A stretch of DNA of 27,052 nt from Ruminococcaceae bacterium UBA2806. GTDB lineage: Bacteria; Bacillota; Clostridia; Oscillospirales; Acutalibacteraceae. Below the pieces are notes generated by a model, which ran no database searches, was not told the origin of the DNA, and saw only the letters and a program-made list of their open reading frames with translations. A program made the position numbers and the translations under genes. The DNA is taken from the NCBI GenBank assembly GCA_002351795.1, contig DEHG01000026.1, positions 27,273-54,324 of the forward strand, read 5' to 3'. Shown here piece by piece: positions 15,259-22,544 of the stretch (the stretch's first letter is position 1; each line of letters begins with the position of its first letter).

Positions 15259-16188
15259 ATGGGCAATAAAGATATCACCTCTAAAACCTTGGAATCATAT
15301 AATGATGTTTTTGCTGATATGGTCAATGTATTTTTATTTGACGGCAGACAGGTTGTACAGCCTGATGAACTTTCACCTGCTGATATCAGTTCTCAGTATA
15401 AGGCTGACAGTAAGATACATAGCCAGGAAAGAGATGTATTCAAGCTATGGAAGAATGTTGTTATAAAATTTGCACTGATAGGCTTTGAAAATCAGGCTAA
15501 ACCATATAAGTTCATGCCTGTGAGGATATTCAGTTACGATGGTTCTTCCTATCGGGAGCAGTTAAACAAGGATTTTCTTATCGTTGACAGTGTAAGAGGA
15601 AAATTGTGCTGTCCTGTGATAACAGTTGTTATATACTTCGGTTCAGATAATTGGAACTATGGCACAGAGCTTTATGATTGTGTATACGTTCCCGATGAAT
15701 TGAAACCGTTTGTAAACAACTATAAAATGAATTTTTATGCCTTGAAGGATATGAATATTTCTCAGGTAGAAAAGTTCACATCTGATTTCAGGATAATTGC
15801 GGAGTTTTTCGCTGATAATACAAACAATGAAAAAACTCCTGCGTTTTCTGACAAGCTATTGGATCATCCTCAGGAAACATTAGATATGATAGGTATATTT
15901 TCCGGAGATGACAGATATCTGGATGCATATAATGAAGTAGTTGTGCGGACTTCAAAGGAGGGGGTCACAATGTCAAATATATATATTGAAATGCTTGACA
16001 AGGCAGAAGCCAAAGCAAAGGAAACTGGTTGGAAGAACGGTGTTGCTGAGGGCAGAGCTAAAGGTATAGCTGAGGGCAGGTCAGATCTTGTAAGAACCCT
16101 TTTGTCTGTTGGCAGATCAATAAAGGAAATTGCAGAATTCTTTAAAACAGACGAATCTGAAATAGAAAAAATTCTTTCTGCGACATAA
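15259..16188 (+). CDS. Rpn-family recombination-promoting nuclease/putative transposase (PD-(D/E)XK)
   Basis: This 309-residue protein matches the Rpn/PDDEXK-transposase type common as scattered multicopy genes in gut Clostridia. The N-terminal half contains the family nuclease region with DVFADMVNVFLFDG, the Asp/Glu-rich middle, PVRIFSYDGSSYREQL and VVIYFGSDNW. The C-terminus has the typical low-complexity GRAKGIAEGR stretch and a short helical domain ending KTDESEIEKIL. Escherichia coli RpnA is a DNA endonuclease that raises RecA-independent recombination. I see no inverted terminal repeats or partner genes, so it appears to be a stand-alone cargo gene. AGGAGA six bases before the ATG fixes the start. 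The gene is complete. Confidence 0.8.
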   Translation: MGNKDITSKTLESYNDVFADMVNVFLFDGRQVVQPDELSPADISSQYKADSKIHSQERDVFKLWKNVVIKFALIGFENQAKPYKFMPVRIFSYDGSSYREQLNKDFLIVDSVRGKLCCPVITVVIYFGSDNWNYGTELYDCVYVPDELKPFVNNYKMNFYALKDMNISQVEKFTSDFRIIAEFFADNTNNEKTPAFSDKLLDHPQETLDMIGIFSGDDRYLDAYNEVVVRTSKEGVTMSNIYIEMLDKAEAKAKETGWKNGVAEGRAKGIAEGRSDLVRTLLSVGRSIKEIAEFFKTDESEIEKILSAT

Positions 16189-16211
16189 ACGATGTTTTTT
16201 TAAACAAAAAG

Positions 16212-16247
16212 AAACGAGCCGGATCAAACGCTTCCGACTCGTTTTTT
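16212..16247. terminator. Rho-independent terminator between convergent genes
   Basis: ACGAGCCGGA (16214-16223) pairs with TCCGACTCGT (16233-16242) with one mismatch, followed by TTTTTT on the plus strand. The minus strand also has TTTCTTTTTG after the hairpin, so it probably serves the transketolase operon too. Confidence 0.8.
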
Positions 16248-16269
16248 ATATATTTTTGCGCCCGGCTTA

Positions 16270-17214
16270 TTATTTATTCATAAGCTCATCTATCTTCTTT
16301 TCAAGTCCGGCTGCATCAAGACCGAATTCTGCCAAAAGGCCAACTGCAGGACCGCTGTGGCCATAGGTATCCTCAACACCGATACGGTATACAGGTACAG
16401 GACAATTCTCCGCTGTAACGGCTGCTACAGCCTCTCCGAGACCGCCTACTATGTTATGCTCCTCAACAGTAATGATCTTACCTGTTTCCTTTGCTGCCTT
16501 GATAATGATATCCTTGTCGATAGGCTTTATTGTATGCATATTGATAAGACGCACACTCTTGCCCCGAGCCTTCAGAGCTCTGACAGCTTTAAGAGCTTCA
16601 TATACAACAAGACCTGTTGCAATAACAGTTACATCATTTCCGTCTTCAAGGGTAATACCCTTGCCGATCTCAAAGCTGTAATTGTCGGGATCGTTGAATG
16701 TATCTATTGCAAGTCTGCCAAGTCTGATATATACAGGACCTTTATATGCATAGGCTGCCTTTGTTGCCTCTATCATCTCATAGTGGTCTGCGGGATTAAG
16801 TATGACCATACCCGGGATAGTTCTCATAAGTGCAAGATCCTCACAGCACTGATGTGTAGCACCGTCCTCGCCAACGGAAATACCGGCATGGGAACCAGCA
16901 ATCTTTACATTAAGATGAGGATAACCAACAGAATTTCTTATCTGCTCATACGCACGTCCTGTAGCAAACATTGCAAACGACGCTGCAAACGGAACCTTTC
17001 CCGCTGCTGCAAGACCTGCTGCAACACCGATCATATTTCCTTCTGCAATTCCGCAGTCAAAGAAACGGTCAGGATAAGCCTTCTTGAAAATGTCTGTCTT
17101 GGTGGCAGCCGCAAGGTCTGCATCAAGAACAACTATATCATCATGCTCCTTTGCAAGCTCACAAAGAGCCTGTCCGAAGCTTTCTCTTGTTGCGATTTTC
17201 TTACTTTCTGCCAT
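16270..17214 (-). CDS. Transketolase, C-terminal subunit
   Basis: This 314-residue protein is the second half of a two-subunit transketolase (pyrimidine-binding plus C-terminal domains), which moves two-carbon units between sugar phosphates using thiamine diphosphate. Conserved parts are the thiamine-activating Glu in DCGIAEGNM, PFAASFAMF, GSHAGISVGEDGATHQ, and a C-terminal ITVEEHNIVGGLGEAV. The ATG follows GGAGG located inside the last codons of the N-terminal subunit gene, four bases away, so translation is coupled and subunit amounts can match. The gene ends at a bidirectional terminator. Confidence 0.93.
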   Translation of the reverse strand: MAESKKIATRESFGQALCELAKEHDDIVVLDADLAAATKTDIFKKAYPDRFFDCGIAEGNMIGVAAGLAAAGKVPFAASFAMFATGRAYEQIRNSVGYPHLNVKIAGSHAGISVGEDGATHQCCEDLALMRTIPGMVILNPADHYEMIEATKAAYAYKGPVYIRLGRLAIDTFNDPDNYSFEIGKGITLEDGNDVTVIATGLVVYEALKAVRALKARGKSVRLINMHTIKPIDKDIIIKAAKETGKIITVEEHNIVGGLGEAVAAVTAENCPVPVYRIGVEDTYGHSGPAVGLLAEFGLDAAGLEKKIDELMNK

Positions 17215-17218
17215 ACTA

Positions 17219-18061
17219 TTATGCCTCCAATGCTTTAAGCTGCTCTCTCAGTTCATTCATAGCTATCTCATACTGCTCGGCATTCGGTGCCTTTCCGTGC
17301 CAGCCAACCTGATCTTCCATATAGGAAACGCCCTTGCCCTTTATTGTTTTGGCGATTATAACAGTGGGCTTGCCCTTTACAGTCTTTGCCTTATTGACTG
17401 CATCCTCGATCTGTTCAAAATCATGACCGTCAATTGTAAGCACTTCAAATCCAAAAGCCTCAAATTTCTTATCCAGATCCGAAAGACCAGCAACATCAGC
17501 AACAGTTCCATCGATCTGAAGACCGTTGAAATCAACAAAAACAGTAAGGTTATCAAGCTTGTTATGAGATGCAAACATAGCAGATTCCCATACCTGACCT
17601 TCCTCACATTCGCCGTCGCCAAGCATAGCATATACACGGTAATCCTTACCGCTGAGCTTACCTGCAAGAGCCATACCGCAGGCAGCGGAAATGCCCTGAC
17701 CGAGTGAACCCGAGCTCATATCAATACCGGGTGTACCCTTCATATCCGGATGTCCCTGAAGCATTGCTCCTATATGACGAAGAGACTTGATCTCCTCTGT
17801 CGGGAAGAATCCTCTTAGTGCAAGAGCTGCATAAAGTGAGGGGCAGCAGTGACCCTTTGACAGTACAAAGCGGTCTCTGTCAGGATTTTTAGGATCTGCG
17901 GGATCTACGTTCATTGCTTTGAAGTAGAGATACGTCATAATATCTGCTGCGGAAAGAGATCCGCCCGGATGACCTGACTTAGCGTTAAAAACGCCCTCCA
18001 CTGTCCACAGTCTTACATTACAGGCTGTTTTTTTCAGTTCTAAGAGTTCTGACTTATCCAT
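17219..18061 (-). CDS. Transketolase, N-terminal subunit
   Basis: This 280-residue protein binds the pyrophosphate part of thiamine diphosphate. It has GHPGGSLSAADI, LSKGHCCPSLYAAL, and the GDG...N thiamine-diphosphate motif from GDGECEEGQVWE to VDFNG. It partners the gene directly downstream. I chose the ATG at 18061 because GGAGGAA lies upstream (about 12 bases) and family members begin near this point. An ATG at 18085 preceded by AGAGG is an alternative that adds eight residues, several from rare Arg codons that overlap the GGAGG site. The gene lies about 100 bases after the Asp/Tyr-rich membrane protein gene, without a terminator between them. Confidence 0.93.
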   Translation of the reverse strand: MDKSELLELKKTACNVRLWTVEGVFNAKSGHPGGSLSAADIMTYLYFKAMNVDPADPKNPDRDRFVLSKGHCCPSLYAALALRGFFPTEEIKSLRHIGAMLQGHPDMKGTPGIDMSSGSLGQGISAACGMALAGKLSGKDYRVYAMLGDGECEEGQVWESAMFASHNKLDNLTVFVDFNGLQIDGTVADVAGLSDLDKKFEAFGFEVLTIDGHDFEQIEDAVNKAKTVKGKPTVIIAKTIKGKGVSYMEDQVGWHGKAPNAEQYEIAMNELREQLKALEA

Positions 18062-18165
18062 TCTGTTCTTATTCCTCCGATTCATTTTGGCAGCCTCTGA
18101 ATTTCTTCCGGGGACACCTTATATTTTACAGCATTTACTCAGTAGTAAACCGCTGCAATTACCTG

Positions 18166-19047
18166 TTATATCTCGCCTGTATAGTCAAGATTCTTGGGAT
18201 CGTCGAGAATATCCACAAGATCGTTTTGCATTGCTCCGGGATAAGACTGACGCCTTCTGGAACTATGCCTGCCGCCTTCAGACGAATGCCTGCCCTTGTT
18301 CTGTGAGGAATTCCTTTTATTTTCCTGCACATCTCTGAGAGACATACTCAGGGGATCCGCTGCGCTTTGTTTTTTTCTTCTGAAAGGCGTCTTTCTGTTT
18401 GCTTTTACATTTATTACTATTACTGTTGTCATTATTGTTATTCCGGCAAGCAAAAGCAATATTCCGTATGCAAGATATTGTCCTACGTCATTGCTTTCGG
18501 ATTTATCCTTTAATGTACCGAATTCATCCTTACCGTTATCGCTGAGCAATATGCTGCTTTCACCATTATTTGACTGTGTTCCTGCCTGTTTATTGGATGA
18601 CGGCTTTGAGTTAAGTGTTTTCTGTATATTTTCCCAGTCCTTGGATGTAAGCTCATTTGTATCTACTGAGATCTGATCAAGTATTTCGGATTCATCTGTA
18701 TATCCGTCCTGACTTGACTCCTCCTGCGATGTTTCCTCCGATATTTCCTCAGATTGCTCGTATGAGGTGCCATCATCATGGCCATAGTTATTATCATAGG
18801 TATCCCCATCGTAATAGTCATCGGCGCCCTCATGATAATCATCAAAATTATAACCGTCATAAGAGTCATTTTCAGGCGGAATATATTCCACTCCGCTGTC
18901 CTCTCTATAGGTATAGTCCTGACCATCATTATAATAATTTTCAGCCATTACCGTAGTCGAAAGTCCAACAGCCGAAACTAAGGCTATAAGACAGACGGCG
19001 GCGGAGCATTTTATACTTTTTCTCATGCTCATAAAATACCGTTTCAT
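18166..19047 (-). CDS. Asp/Tyr-rich single-pass membrane protein of unknown function
   Basis: I do not recognise a family. The 293-residue product has a signal peptide (basic start, hydrophobic core, cleavage near TVMAEN). An extracellular region of about 150 residues follows, its first half dense in Asp, Tyr, Asn and Gly and its second half Ser/Glu/Lys-rich. Then come one membrane segment (LAYGILLLLAGITIMTTVIVI) and a cytoplasmic tail of about 85 residues with Arg/Lys/Ser blocks (RKTPFRRKK, SSRRRQS) that ends in an acidic, conserved-looking segment, DILDDPKNLDYTGEI. The ATG at 19047 overlaps the stop of a tiny ATG-AAA-GGA-TGA frame that has the better-spaced ribosome-binding site. A promoter lies at 19125-19154. 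It may be co-transcribed with the transketolase genes. The layout resembles a sensor or scaffold, but no function can be assigned. Confidence 0.75.
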   Translation of the reverse strand: MKRYFMSMRKSIKCSAAVCLIALVSAVGLSTTVMAENYYNDGQDYTYREDSGVEYIPPENDSYDGYNFDDYHEGADDYYDGDTYDNNYGHDDGTSYEQSEEISEETSQEESSQDGYTDESEILDQISVDTNELTSKDWENIQKTLNSKPSSNKQAGTQSNNGESSILLSDNGKDEFGTLKDKSESNDVGQYLAYGILLLLAGITIMTTVIVINVKANRKTPFRRKKQSAADPLSMSLRDVQENKRNSSQNKGRHSSEGGRHSSRRRQSYPGAMQNDLVDILDDPKNLDYTGEI

Positions 19048-19124
19048 CCTTTCATCGGTATCTCCCTTCCTTAAAGGCACATATCCGAACCCCAAACAGT
19101 TTATTCACTTACCCCATATAATAC

Positions 19125-19154
19125 ATAATATCATAAATCGGCACAGTTTTACAA
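19125..19154 (-). promoter_or_regulatory. Promoter of the Asp/Tyr-rich membrane protein gene
   Basis: On the minus strand TTGTAA (19154-19149), an 18-base spacer and TATTAT (19130-19125) form a moderate sigma-A-type promoter about 80 bases before the ATG at 19047. The rest of the 19096-19286 gap is AT-rich, with no terminator for the kinase gene that I can support. Confidence 0.5.
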
Positions 19155-19286
19155 TACATTCTTAAAGTTTTTTCGTTTTAACAACAAATAAATACAATCA
19201 TGATAAAATAATGTTTATTTCAACGAAAAAGCGGCATTAAATTTGTGAGTAATCAACATCTTTTTCGTCTATTTTCCTGAAATAAG

Positions 19287-20117
19287 CTATTGCTGTATCA
19301 GATCATTCATAAACAGCTCAAAACATACTCCATCCTGTGCAGGGATACCCATTTCATCCGATTTTTTTATAGCTTTTGCTACAAAGGATGCTGCGGTTTT
19401 TACAGACTCCTCAAACGGAATATCATTTATCGCATCCGCTGCGATCACTGACGCAAATACATCACCTGTACCTGCTCTTCTTGACCCTGAAAACGGGGTA
19501 CAGTACATTGAATAGCTGCCGTTTTCATTATATATAAAGTTACCTATATTATTCCCCTGATCTATTCCTGTTATAACGATGTTTTTTCCGCCCATATCAA
19601 CAAGCTTTTTGCAGATATATAGTAATGCGTCTGTATCTGTAAGTTTTCCGCTGTACGGAGTTCCCGTAAGAATACAGGCTTCCGTCAGATTCGGAGTCAT
19701 AATATCACTGTGCCTTGCAAGCCTTCCAAGTCTTCGGCAAAGTCCCGGCGTCAGTGTCGCATATGTACGCCCGTCATCCCCCATAACAGGGTCAACAATT
19801 ATACGGGTATCATTTTTAGCGAAACGCTTAATAAATCCGCTTACGATATCGACCTGTCTTTCCGAGCCTAAAAATCCGGTATATATACCGTCAAATGTAA
19901 GCTCTAACTTTTCCCATTTAGAATAATAATACTCCATTTTATCGGTATAATCATCGAAAAAATAATCGTCATAACCTGTATGATTTGAAAAAATAGCTGT
20001 CGGTAATGCACAGCATTGTATGCCCATTGCTGAAATGATTGGTATCGAAACTGTAAGAGAACATCTGCCGAAGCCCGAAAAATCATTTATTACTGCTATT
20101 CTCTTTTGTCTTTCCAT
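19287..20117 (-). CDS. Pyridoxal/pyridoxamine kinase (PdxY/PdxK-type)
   Basis: This 276-residue ribokinase-fold enzyme phosphorylates vitamin B6 forms with ATP in the cytoplasm as part of the salvage of pyridoxal phosphate. Visible family features are the N-terminal RIAVINDFSGFGRCSLTV, LPTAIFSNHTG, IIVDPVMGDDG, MTPNLTEA, and RRAGTGDVFAS, which holds the anion-hole GTGD with the catalytic Asp. Length fits PdxY. The ATG at 20117 follows GGTGAG; the GTG at 20129 lies inside that site. It is divergent from an ECF S-component gene 110 bases away, which suggests shared B6 metabolism. Thiamin-type HMP-pyrimidine kinases share the fold but lack the SGFGRCSLT signature. Confidence 0.9.
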   Translation of the reverse strand: MERQKRIAVINDFSGFGRCSLTVSIPIISAMGIQCCALPTAIFSNHTGYDDYFFDDYTDKMEYYYSKWEKLELTFDGIYTGFLGSERQVDIVSGFIKRFAKNDTRIIVDPVMGDDGRTYATLTPGLCRRLGRLARHSDIMTPNLTEACILTGTPYSGKLTDTDALLYICKKLVDMGGKNIVITGIDQGNNIGNFIYNENGSYSMYCTPFSGSRRAGTGDVFASVIAADAINDIPFEESVKTAASFVAKAIKKSDEMGIPAQDGVCFELFMNDLIQQ

Positions 20118-20144
20118 TGGTCTCACCACTTTTTTTTATATTTA

Positions 20145-20173
20145 TTGACAACATAAAATCAGTATGTTATAAT
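20145..20173 (+). promoter_or_regulatory. Consensus sigma-A promoter of the ECF S-component gene
   Basis: TTGACA (20145-20150), a 17-base spacer and TATAAT (20168-20173) match the consensus at all twelve positions. The start point would be near 20180. A leader of about 48 bases precedes the GGAGG site and ATG. No riboswitch-like fold is visible in it. Confidence 0.85.
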
Positions 20174-20227
20174 ATGATATGCAATATCCTATCTGTTTAG
20201 TAGGAAAATAATCTGGAGGTCGATAAT

Positions 20228-20779
20228 ATGAACAGAAGTAAATATCAGGTACAAATTAAAAACATGATACTTGCTGCTCTTTTTGCAGCAATGATATATG
20301 TCATGACAGCCTTTGTACATATACCCACTCAGCAAGGCTATGTGCATATAGGAGACGGCGTCATTTATCTTGCCGCAGCTATCCTTCCTACACCATTTGC
20401 AATGTTTGCCGCAGCTATAGGTGCGGGACTTTCGGATTATCTGTCCGGATATGCAATATGGGTTCTTCCGACAGTTATCATCAAAGCAGCAACAGCCGCA
20501 GTATTTACAAGCAAAAAGGATAAGATCCTTGACAAGCGAAATCTGCTTTCCATTATCCCGGCAGGTCTGATCTGCATTGGCGGATATTATATTTCGGGTG
20601 TAGCACTTGCCATTCTTTCAGGCTCGGCTGCCGAAGCCGCATTTGCAGCAGCTATTGCCGATATTCCTACAAATGCCATTCAGGTAGCAGGAAGCACCGC
20701 ACTGTTTATCATACTCGGCGGAGCTTTTGATAAATCCGGCTTAAAACACAATCTGAATAAATCAGCCCATATTATATAA
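20228..20779 (+). CDS. ECF transporter S component, predicted vitamin B6 uptake
   Basis: The 183-residue protein is almost wholly hydrophobic with about six membrane segments, the size and pattern of S components that bind a vitamin and dock onto the shared ECF energising module. The N-terminal MILAALFAAMIYVMTAF, HIGDGVIYLAAAILPTP and AAAIGAGLSDYLSG are typical of the TIGR04002/BioY-like S-component group. No T component or ATPases lie next to it, so it would use a module encoded elsewhere. The divergent neighbour is a pyridoxal kinase, which suggests pyridoxine or pyridoxal as substrate; this is inference from context. GGAGG before the ATG fixes the start. A terminator follows. Confidence 0.85.
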   Translation: MNRSKYQVQIKNMILAALFAAMIYVMTAFVHIPTQQGYVHIGDGVIYLAAAILPTPFAMFAAAIGAGLSDYLSGYAIWVLPTVIIKAATAAVFTSKKDKILDKRNLLSIIPAGLICIGGYYISGVALAILSGSAAEAAFAAAIADIPTNAIQVAGSTALFIILGGAFDKSGLKHNLNKSAHII

Positions 20780-20800
20780 ATATATTATTTTTTAATCAGC

Positions 20801-20839
20801 ATACCGCCTCCCGTATTACGGCAGGCGGTATTTTAATTT
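20801..20839 (+). terminator. Terminator of the S-component gene
   Basis: ATACCGCCT (20801-20809) pairs perfectly with AGGCGGTAT (20823-20831), followed by TTTAATTT. It lies 21 bases after the stop codon. The minus side has no matching T-run, so the VanY-like gene probably ends elsewhere. Confidence 0.8.
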
Positions 20840-20891
20840 GATCTTTAAAACATGATATATACAACTGCTCAGACTGTTTTCAGATGCTTCT

Positions 20892-22280
20892 TTAATATAC
20901 CCCTTGCAGCGGATCGAAGAAATCTACTCTCTGCGAGCTTTCACCGTCAGGTATATCTATAACAGTAACCTCATTGCTGCTCTGAGAGGAGCTTTCTTCC
21001 TGAGTATTCTCAGATGTTACAGACGGTTCTGAGGAATTGACGCTTGTTTCACGGCTGCTTTCCGTCTTTGAAGGTTCAATGATCTCTTCAACATAATCAC
21101 CGATCTTTACAGTTACAATAAAACCGCCGCTTCCCTGTCCGTTTTCATCTACCATATTATTGCCTGATATCGAATATTCATAATCCTGCGGGACAGGTAT
21201 CTCTGTTGTATCACCGTCACTTGCAGGAACATAATATATGCACCAGTTTATCCCGTCACGATCCTTCATCAGAATAGCATTATCGGTAGTATGAGTCTGC
21301 ACCATTTCAAGATACTCCTCAAGAGTAATATGGTGATCGTCAATATACTGGGCATGAGGAAGACCTACATAACGGAAATGCCATGGCTCATACTGGTAGC
21401 CCGTTATATCCTCTTTATCTTTAAGATAGCGCAGAATAAAACCATAATCTGCACAGTTTTTATTCAGCCAGGCATAATCGCCCTCGCCGTCATAGTTTAT
21501 ACCGACCTTGCCTCCGTTGGGCAGATTAAGGTCAAAGTCAAACGCAAGACCTGTCTGATGTTCACTGAAGCCTGGAGGCGCTACCCACTGCTCCGCCTGA
21601 GATTCGCTTTCCTCTGGACCATATCCGGACAGTTCTTTTTCTTCCATAAGAAGCTTTTTCTGGGTATCAAGACTTCTGTATCCGCAGGATACAAGAATAT
21701 CCGTTTCGCCGAATTCTTCCGAAAAATCCGCCATCATTTTATTGAACGGATCGATCATATCCACAGCAAAGCCAACTGTATAATCAGATACTGCATAATC
21801 CCCTGTTATATGGTCAAGAACAAGCTCAACATTTTCTCCGTTAAGACGGCTGGGGAAATTCTTATTTACAAGAATAAGCGCCCCTTTATAAACTTCATCA
21901 GCTTCCTTAGTTACAGTTGTCATATTTTTCAGAATTGCTTTATCAGCTGATGAAATACTTGTTACATTTCTGACAGGCGCTGCAGAGCTTTCCTGTACAG
22001 ACGATTCAGGTTTTTTCTCCGCAGGTTTTTCTGAAGTCACTGTACTGCTGGCTCCCGGAGTCTCGGTGGATTCCTCCGCAGTCGGATACAGCATCTGAAA
22101 CAAATATACGCATAAAAAGAGGGCACAGGATATAACAAGCACTGTCCCCATTATTGCAAACTGCTGTCTGTGAGGAACAGGCTTATCAAAATCGACTCGG
22201 AGAATGGGCGGCAAATTGAAAAACCTTCGCAAAGCGGAATTTTTTCTATATACCGTCGTTTTCTTTCTGTGATAATACAT
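20892..22280 (-). CDS. VanY-like D-alanyl-D-alanine carboxypeptidase (peptidase M15B), membrane-anchored
   Basis: The 462-residue protein has a basic cytoplasmic start, one membrane segment (about 41-63), a Ser/Thr/Glu/Pro-rich linker (about 66-108), then a zinc carboxypeptidase domain. Zinc ligands are expected at His241 and Asp248 (GFSEHQTGLAFDFD) and His301, with catalytic Glu298 in YEPWHFRYVG. VSCGYRSLDTQ is also conserved. The enzyme trims D-Ala from peptidoglycan stem peptides on the outside of the cell. After the peptidase domain comes a segment of about 70 residues seen in clostridial VanY proteins and a long Ser/Glu-rich tail ending DPLQGVY. GAGG before the ATG fixes the start. No vanR/S/A genes are nearby, so this is a housekeeping enzyme and not evidence of glycopeptide resistance. 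Confidence 0.92.
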   Translation of the reverse strand: MYYHRKKTTVYRKNSALRRFFNLPPILRVDFDKPVPHRQQFAIMGTVLVISCALFLCVYLFQMLYPTAEESTETPGASSTVTSEKPAEKKPESSVQESSAAPVRNVTSISSADKAILKNMTTVTKEADEVYKGALILVNKNFPSRLNGENVELVLDHITGDYAVSDYTVGFAVDMIDPFNKMMADFSEEFGETDILVSCGYRSLDTQKKLLMEEKELSGYGPEESESQAEQWVAPPGFSEHQTGLAFDFDLNLPNGGKVGINYDGEGDYAWLNKNCADYGFILRYLKDKEDITGYQYEPWHFRYVGLPHAQYIDDHHITLEEYLEMVQTHTTDNAILMKDRDGINWCIYYVPASDGDTTEIPVPQDYEYSISGNNMVDENGQGSGGFIVTVKIGDYVEEIIEPSKTESSRETSVNSSEPSVTSENTQEESSSQSSNEVTVIDIPDGESSQRVDFFDPLQGVY

Positions 22281-22405
22281 AAACTAACCTCATACTTAAT
22301 ATCGTCTTGATCTTAGCCGGGATCTGACATAAAACCGGAACAAAAAGCGTCCGATATAAAAATCCGTGTATTTTCATTAGTTATCTATAGCTTTTCCCAC
22401 ACTAT

Positions 22406-22434
22406 ATAATAATATTTTATCACACATAAATCAA
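22406..22434 (-). promoter_or_regulatory. Promoter of the VanY-like gene
   Basis: On the minus strand TTGATT (22434-22429), a 17-base spacer and TATTAT (22411-22406) form a plausible promoter. The leader to the ATG at 22280 is about 120 bases and contains a small CGGA/TCCG hairpin near 22335-22355. I recognise no known riboswitch in it. Confidence 0.5.
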
Positions 22435-22493
22435 GTATTAAAAAAACCCAATCATTTTAAGCCCCTGTCATATTTTTGTTTCTTTTTAACAAA

Positions 22494-22524
22494 AGGACGG
22501 CACAAAATGGTAATGTGCCGTCCT
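22494..22524 (-). terminator. Terminator of the pilus operon
   Basis: AGGACGGCACA (22494-22504) pairs perfectly with TGTGCCGTCCT (22514-22524). On the minus strand it is followed by TTTTGTTAAAAAG. It lies 20 bases after the stop codon of the ancillary pilin. Confidence 0.85.
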
Positions 22525-22544
22525 AATTTTATAATCCTCTGATT

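Noticed and set aside
16010..16080. Repeats in the Rpn gene tail as a tandem-repeat locus or CRISPR-like array
   Set aside because: They encode the usual short Gly-Arg-Glu repeats of this family and are too few and too short to be an array.
16357..17238. Plus-strand open frame of 293 codons opposite the transketolase C subunit
   Set aside because: It is the shadow of a clear transketolase gene and has no recognisable motif or start signal.
19171..19231. TTTTTTCGTT and AACGAAAAA as arms of a long hairpin after the kinase gene
   Set aside because: The arms are about 50 bases apart, AT-rich and lie nearer the next gene's promoter; no convincing terminator structure results.
20892..22280. VanY homologue as a sign of vancomycin resistance
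   Set aside because: No vanH/A/X or vanRS genes are near, and M15B carboxypeptidases of this form are common housekeeping enzymes in Clostridia.
22281..22400. Riboswitch in the leader of the VanY-like gene
   Set aside because: Only a small hairpin is visible and none of the conserved motifs of c-di-GMP, c-di-AMP, lysine or glycine riboswitches can be found.
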